Shown piece after piece: positions 57,920-64,000 of a stretch of 64,000 nucleotides of DNA. Where the stretch lies: the NCBI GenBank assembly GCA_026874595.1, contig CM049319.1, positions 53,396,917 to 53,460,916 on the forward strand, written 5' to 3'. The stretch is from Sipunculus nudus (taxonomy: Eukaryota > Annelida > Sipuncula > Golfingiida > Sipunculidae). The notes beneath the pieces are model-generated. The model saw only the letters and a list, made by a program, of their open reading frames with translations. It was not told the DNA's origin and did not search any database. A program made the translations under genes and the position numbers. The first letter of the stretch is position 1. Each line of letters starts with the position of its first letter.

Positions 57920-58600
57920 GAATTTTTTTTTAAAATTATGGGACTGAAAAATACATCATTTTATAACCTGTAAAGGTTAAATGGAAATAAATAAAAAGGC
58001 CAGTATTGACCATACTGGCCATGAAACTGAGTAAACACATTTACAGTTAAAATCAAACTTGATCTCCCTGAATACAGTTCTATTCATAAAATTTACAAAA
58101 ATTCAATTTTTTAATAATTCATACTTAACACTTATCAAAGGCACTTTAAGAATTCTTAACTGGGAGCACCTCTTGTAAGATGCTAAAGCTATAAAAAAAG
58201 GTGAAAAGGAGCAAGAATGTTGTACAAAAGATGAAATAGGTTTGATTTAATTCATGGTCTACCATCAGTGATGGTATACATGCCTTTTACATGAAAGATT
58301 ACCATACATTTACAGAAAGGCATTGTATATCAACAAAATGCCCAAGGGAATTAAATGAAACCACTTCCGGAATAACTACAAACTGAAAATATTGAGGTAT
58401 TATAATGCAAATTGATTGGTTCATGCAATGTAGTTCATCATTATTTTAGGCTTTATAACAAGCAAGATATTTTCAGGTTTCAAAATACACAATACTTTTG
58501 TACAAATCAATTACCTTGCTACATTACAAATATACATAAACATACAAAATATATGATTCGCTCAAGGATTTCATGTGCCAGATACTAGATATTATTTCAA
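57920..58600. other. AT-rich stretch, no gene recognised
   Basis: Nothing supportable was seen apart from short A/T tracts. It may belong to the 3' region or an intron of a - strand gene to the right. Confidence 0.35.
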
Positions 58601-58634
58601 ATTCACACATAAAAGAGGATTACGTCAGATATTG

Positions 58635-58920
58635 CAATATAAGTTTAACTTCAGAAATTAAAATATAGGCTAACATCAGGTATTACATCAGGTATTACAA
58701 CACAAAGAGTGACCCCTGGTAATACAATACACAAGTTAACTCAGGCATTAAAATAGATAGGTTAACTTCAAATATAACAATACAGAGTTTGACCTCAGGT
58801 ACCAGTGTAACAATTTATGGATTTTTTTTGTGTTAGCCCTGAGTGCCTGCTAAGGGTATTAAACACACATACATATTACATAAAACAAATGATATTACAT
58901 GTACATAATGAAAAGTACTT
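58635..58920 (+). repeat. Duplicated AT-rich block, copy 1
   Basis: It is collinear with 61825-61970. Both have a CAGGTATTACA series, AACAATTTATGGAT or ACAATTTAATTTATGGAT, TTTTTTGTGT, then AGTGCCTGC(T/A)(A)AAGG, then AAACAC and a GATAT(T/C)ACAT block. Confidence 0.65.
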
Positions 58921-58924
58921 ATTC

Positions 58925-59235
58925 AGATAAGACCAATTTAGTCCAAATTTATTTTGCAATTTGCTGACAACATTATATACACTGTAAATCAGGGATAAAA
59001 TTTAAACTGCATGGAGTTTTACAAGTCATTATATATAATCTAAATGATCAGACAGTTTGCAGCCATAATATATAAATGATGCACAATAACCAATGTAAAC
59101 TGAATGTGTGTTATAATGATAATCACTGCAGGAAATAAATTGGAATGTTACTGAAGGCAAATAGATAATGAAGGAGTAAGCCTGCATTATGTTCATACTT
59201 GCGCTCTTAAATAAATTTCTTAACAAGAAACATTT
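58925..59235. other. AT-rich stretch, no gene recognised
   Basis: No feature is supportable here. Confidence 0.35.
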
Positions 59236-59239
59236 TCTC

Positions 59240-59645
59240 CTGACAAAAAATCTTCAAGATAATTTTTCTTAATTTTCTTATGACAAGATATAGAATCTTT
59301 TCAGAAGAAATATTTTCTTGACCATTTTAAGACATACAATTCTTACGGACTCCCAAGAAAAAAAAATATTTTTGTCATAAGATTTTTTCTCTAATAGAAA
59401 GAAATCTATTTAGCTGATGTGCAAGCACACGCACTTTGTGGATGCGTGATATTATTTCTTGCCATCAGATATTTTTTTCTGATTAAAATGATCTTATAGA
59501 GAAAAAGAATCTTGTTATATGAATATACTTTTCCATAACAAGAAAATATTTCTTGCCCAACTCCCAAGAAAATTTTCTTGCCACCAGATATTTTTTCTTA
59601 TAGTAAGAAATTATAGGGCATGGGGCAAGAAAATGTATCTTCTAT
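59240..59645. repeat. Array of AAGAAA/TTTCTT palindromic words
   Basis: At least ten copies of CAAGAAA or TTTCTTG appear in alternating orientation, with ATATTTTTT spacers, including CAAGAAAATATTTCTTG and CAAGAAAATTTTCTTG self-complementary blocks. It is not a simple tandem repeat and matches no family I recognise. Confidence 0.6.
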
Positions 59646-59649
59646 TTTT

Positions 59650-61770
59650 GGCAGTGTGTATGCAGTTTTATCAGTACTAATTTCACGGTGACACGTGTAT
59701 ACAATTGTCATGTATGGTACAGAACCTGAAACACTGATAGTTTAAAACAATGTTAATGTATATGACCAAACGATTTGGTCTGTGATGGACCTACCGCTGT
59801 AAAAATATCAATGTATGATTTTACCAGATTTTGACTAAATTGCATGACCCATCAACATTATATAAATATACATGTATATCAATAAGGGTTGTCAAGAATA
59901 AGGCGGTTAGCATCTGTGACACATGTTTAATAGGGCCCAAATATCTGACTGGATGCATGAAATTTAAGGTTATTGGACCAAGAGGACCAAAGTGGACTCT
60001 TGTGGTGGAAACTGGACTGTTGCTGATTAACTCAGAAACCAGTAAATTGTGTAAACACTCCTGACAATTAACCTTTAGATAACATTCTAATAAAATAATC
60101 ATATAATGACACAAAATTTAATCATATAATTATCAGAAAATGACATAAAAATATAAATTTGAAACAACCCTTCAATACTTGACACAGAACCAACACACTC
60201 AGATGCTCTAAATGGACTCTTAAATTTTTCTTACTATTGAAAAACTTGATATACACACACACACACACCATCACACACACACACACACAGGGTTTAAGTG
60301 CACATATAGACTAAACCTTATTCTAAATTCCCATCAAACATCAGAGGAACTGTCATATAAATGTTGATCATTCTAAAAATTATTTTGGATCCTTTAGAAC
60401 CCTCAGACTTGTTCCCTGGAACATTCAGCCTGGTTCTCTTCCCAAAATGATTGAAAATATATTTGAATATGAAGATCTTAGAGAGACAGTTTTGATTTTT
60501 GTCTCAAACAATACACAGTGTGACTATTATTAATCAGTTTTTTTAAGCAAACTTTAAATCTGGCCTTATGTGGATTAAAATATGAAGATGATGATTATGG
60601 TGATGAAGTTACCAGCTTTTAGCTAAACTTAAATAAGTGAAGATATGCATAGTCATATAGGTATAAATATACCATTATACATGTTTGTAAGCAACTGCAC
60701 TAACACTCAGGCATGGGATGACTAATTCAAATATATGGCATATAAATTTGCATAATAAATCATACATATTTTTTTTTGCATAGAATTATCACTGAAAGCA
60801 TCATATGTTCTACCACTATCTACAGCTTAACAGTACAACCATCATCAAATAATATTTCTACATATTTTTTTCTCTCAAAATAATACATTAAGCACATAAT
60901 ACACAGGAATCAACCCTCAAATTTAATGTTACTACAAATCCCCCTACCTTTGTAACAATTAAAATGCAGGTACTATTAGTCAGGTGATAAATTCTGGCAA
61001 AATATGAAATATCTATGTACACACAGAAAAGAAATTTTTGAAAGGTTTAAGATATTTTGAAAGGTGCAGCAAAAATGTAAACATTCAAGTTACCTCAACA
61101 AGTACTCGTTCACTTAGTCAATATACAGATAAGCATATAGATATACTTATGGGTATGGTTACTCTGTTAGGTTATCTATTTATTCAACCATGATATATAA
61201 AACATATACAGTATAACCTGGTTATGTTGACGTTAGGGAGGCTGAATAATCCTTTGTACTGAAATAATAATTAACTTTAATTCCCAATTTTTCTTGAAGT
61301 CATACATGTGGCAGAACCTATAGGTTCCCCCTTGGACTGATGTTTTAAAGGGGCCTATTCCAATAACTGACAATTATTACCTAAAGATAATCCCTTGAAC
61401 CTTTTATAAAAATAGACCAGAAAACGCTGGTCCGACTACATACAGGCTGTTCATTTTGTTTAAATCCTTCTGTTTATACCACATGGGGTGCCAAACAAAA
61501 TAATCCAAACACATTCCACAATGACATCTTGTGGCAAGTCAGATGAACAAGAGTTTTGCAAAGTGTGTATTTAAACTAGGGACCTTTCAACTTCTGCACA
61601 TATGCAACCAACAACCTTAGATTACTAGGTTTTCCTATTTATCAACACTGCTATGTTTACTAACAGCTTATACATAAACAAACTCAAGCAAACAGGAGGC
61701 CCTATTTCCTTTTTTTTTTTTTTATAAAAGAAATAATATTCATGAATATGTATGGTTATCTAGACAAGAA
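59650..61770. other. AT-rich stretch, no gene recognised
   Basis: Contains a CA microsatellite (60253-60289, one TC interruption) and an A/T-rich background. No coding exon with convincing splice sites was found. Confidence 0.4.
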
Positions 61771-61824
61771 ATCATACAAATTCTAAAGAAAATGTATGTG
61801 AATAGCTGACTTTAAGCATCAGCA

Positions 61825-61970
61825 AACTTCAGGTATTACAATACAAAGGTAAATTTCAAATGTTAACTTAAGGGATTACAATTTAATTTATGGATGTTTT
61901 TTGTGTGCCCCAGTGCCTGCATAAGGAAAAAAAACACTAATATTATTTAAAGTAATTGATATCACATTTA
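61825..61970 (+). repeat. Duplicated AT-rich block, copy 2
   Basis: It corresponds to 58635-58920, about 3.15 kb away in the same orientation. Confidence 0.6.
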
Positions 61971-63035
61971 TATCATGAACACTATCCCTGCAAGCATAAG
62001 CAGACTATCCCTATCCTTATCTGTGTCCATGTCCAAACATGTGGATTACTGCTGACCTAAAGAGATTCTCAAACATGTGCACAAAGGGAATGTACATCAT
62101 CACAGGGCACAATAACACTAAACCCTCATGATACCCGTTCTAACTGCATTGTTTTTATGTCCCTATAGCTAGCAATACAGAATACCACTTATACTGATAA
62201 TCATGTATTTGGAGGTCAGAAAGATTGCAATCAAACAGCTAGCACCCCCTAGCATGCATCCTGTCAAGCCAATTCAATCAACACGGCAGTGGGTACAATG
62301 ACAATAAATCATTTCACTGCTAATCATGCTGGTATCAATTATGGACTTTTCTGTATAGGCTTCTTAGTTGAAAAAAAAAAAAATATTGCAGGAATGTGAA
62401 TTTTAAAAGACACATAAATGATAAATTGCTGCATTTAGCACAGTTTGAACATAGGCCTAAATCAACTATAACTCAACAACTAAGTTAGGCCCACATACAG
62501 TCTTCCAGTTTCATTTAAGGATTTAAAAGTCAGGTATTTGCAAGTTTCCTTGAATCCACCATTCATCACGATATGCAAAAACTATATCCTCATATTCCTC
62601 ATATTTATTCAATAATCACATTAATTAAATAAAAGTCTATAAGTATATAGAAGCTGACAACGGGGTGGGGGGGATGGTCAGTTTTGTCCATGCTATAAGT
62701 GTCCCGCTGAATCTTAATTGCCTGCATAAACAGGCCCCCCAATCATTTTTTCCTCCATCCACATGAGAAGCTGCATTTGTGATATCCAGTACTGAATTAC
62801 TTTTATGATTTATGTACAGTCTTGAAAAAAAAGACACAAAAGGGGCATAACCTATGATTATATTTGCTGTGTTACTTTCTGAAATAACCCTACCTTTTCT
62901 TTAACACTGCTACCTTATTTTGTGTGTCAGTACGTTATCCACACTTAATTTTTATGTGAAAGGCACACTGGGGATTAATAAAATCTACACACTAAATTAA
63001 AAACAACTTCACATTCACAATTAAATATATACTCC

Positions 63036-63100
63036 TTACACAGTGGTTATACACTGCAGTCCTTCCAGATCTCCTTTGTTTTAACCGCTGCGTTGTATAA
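63036..63100 (-). pseudogene. Broken terminal-exon-like unit
   Basis: On the - strand, LEGLQCITTV followed by TAA aligns with the unit at 35736-35809. An in-frame stop lies upstream and no acceptor is at the matching place, so it is a decayed copy. Confidence 0.25.
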
Positions 63101-63149
63101 CACAATGGTGACAGGGTTTCAACAATAGGGCTAGCACATGGCAAATAAT

Positions 63150-63335
63150 TGTTATCAGACCAATGAGAGTGGCATCACATTCGGCATCCAGCTCTAAGGT
63201 CTAAACCTGCAATGACCAGCTCTCATTGGTCTGATTCTTGGCTCTGTGCCACAACCAGTGTAATTGTCCGTCTGATTTAAACTTGGAGCTGGATGCACAT
63301 TGGGACACCACGCTCTCACTGGTCTGATTACAATT
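63150..63335. repeat. Inverted CAGACCAATGAGAG repeats
   Basis: CAGACCAATGAGAG at about 63157 is inverted at about 63220 (CTCTCATTGGTCTG) and again, with one change, at about 63312. Diverged copies are at about 36391 and 36445. The first two form a spaced inverted repeat. Confidence 0.7.
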
Positions 63336-63520
63336 CTTTGCTCTGTGTCAGTCCTGGTGGTGAAAACCAGAGAAACTTGCTATACAAAAAACTGGTAAAA
63401 GCAATGGAGATTTAAAATAAATGCAGTGAATAACTGCTGTGTAAGGATTGAACTTAACATTTAGATGGCACTTACCAGAGATTTTGAGGGTATATTGGCA
63501 TTAAACAAGCATTACATCCC

Positions 63521-63588
63521 TTACAAAGTGGTCATGATACATTCATTTTTAACTTCTTCCATTAAACCACTGCTTTTAATAGCACCAC
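63521..63588 (-). CDS. Terminal-exon-like unit, unknown product
   Basis: On the - strand a TCTCAG acceptor-like site precedes 2 bases plus a 21-residue frame, GAIKSSGLMEEVKNECIMTT then L, ending TAA. It has the same phase and residue pattern as 35736-35809 (AIxSS near the start, C-I-x-T-T near the end). The terminal TTL would fit a class I PDZ ligand, which is speculation. It probably belongs to a - strand gene entering from the right. Confidence 0.3.
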
Positions 63589-63930
63589 CTGAGAACTGGT
63601 ATAAGGCATAAATGGTTTTGACCAAGGAGAGCTGGATACAAATATTAAGGGTCTGACAAGTGTGAAACCTGCAGTATTCTGTTCTCACTGTTCTCATCGA
63701 CCTCTCTGTAGGATGTGCAAGTAATCTGTATAGATAGGAGCTGTGCTTAGTGCATGCAAGTGTATACGAAACCCCATTCAGGAAAATCATGTGATCTTCA
63801 GGTTGGTAGTGAACAAAAAAAATTTTCTGGTTACAGATGCGGCAGTGCTGGTTGTTTTGTCTGCTAGCAACTTAACCCAAACAGTAATGAACAAATGCAT
63901 CCATCCAGTTAACCACCCATCTATCAACCT

Positions 63931-64000
63931 TCATGAGGCTAAAGAGCTGTCCTGGGCAGCCTCCACAGGTTGCATGGTGGAAGGGGAATACATCATGTTA
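63931..64000 (-). CDS. Partial C-terminal reading frame at window edge
   Basis: On the - strand an open frame enters from the right edge and ends MQPVEAAQDSSLAS then TGA at 63931-63933. The composition looks protein-like, but only about 22 codons are inside the window and no family is recognised. Confidence 0.25.
   Translation of the reverse strand, partial: NMMYSPSTMQPVEAAQDSSLAS

Overview
This is a eukaryotic, AT-rich, intron-rich genomic window. The gene content is metazoan. The repeats (pearl-like tandem-core elements, Helentron-like elements, tRNA-derived SINEs and a jockey-superfamily LINE with a TTATC tail) point to a lophotrochozoan, most likely a bivalve mollusc. The species cannot be named from the sequence alone. 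I see no operons, CRISPR arrays or bacterial features.

Two protein-coding genes can be reconstructed exon by exon with consistent splice phases. (1) API5 (apoptosis inhibitor 5/AAC-11), + strand, 8520-22737: 13 coding exons, all with GT-AG introns, 542 residues, ending in an RG-rich tail. (2) A TMEM183-family F-box-like protein, - strand, 45946 down to 38322: 5 coding exons, 357 residues. The two genes converge. The roughly 15 kb between them holds the API5 3' region with a 46-bp minisatellite, a 326-bp tandem array and Helentron-like elements. At the right end (about 58-64 kb) there are hints of a third gene on the - strand: a partial C-terminal reading frame at the window edge and short terminal-exon-like units with similar peptide ends.

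Layout: 1-2650, a composite 145-bp tandem element; 2650-6800, AT-rich intergenic sequence with one hairpin-ended repeat; 6805-8115, a broken LINE; 8400-22737, API5, whose introns contain a 1.8-kb hAT element, a SINE, several Helentron-like elements and a minisatellite built from copies of a 3' splice-site-like unit; 22738-31900, downstream region with the 46-bp minisatellite; 31.9-35.35 kb, a tandem array and a full Helentron-like element; 35.4-46 kb, TMEM183; 47.1-52.5 kb, a cluster of class I and II transposons (hAT MITE with a perfect 8-bp target duplication, Tigger/pogo-like element inside a TA microsatellite, Ty3/gypsy LTR element with a 5-bp target duplication); 53.2-57.9 kb, tandem repeats and a second Tigger-like element; 58-64 kb, AT-rich sequence with duplicated blocks.

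No new enzymatic system is evident. The most unusual content is structural. Several different non-autonomous element families share one architecture: a short 5' motif, its inverted copy near the 3' end, a terminal hairpin, and in the clearest cases CTAG|TT. In addition, a minisatellite repeats the API5 exon 8 acceptor context, and short C-terminal exon-like units recur on the - strand.
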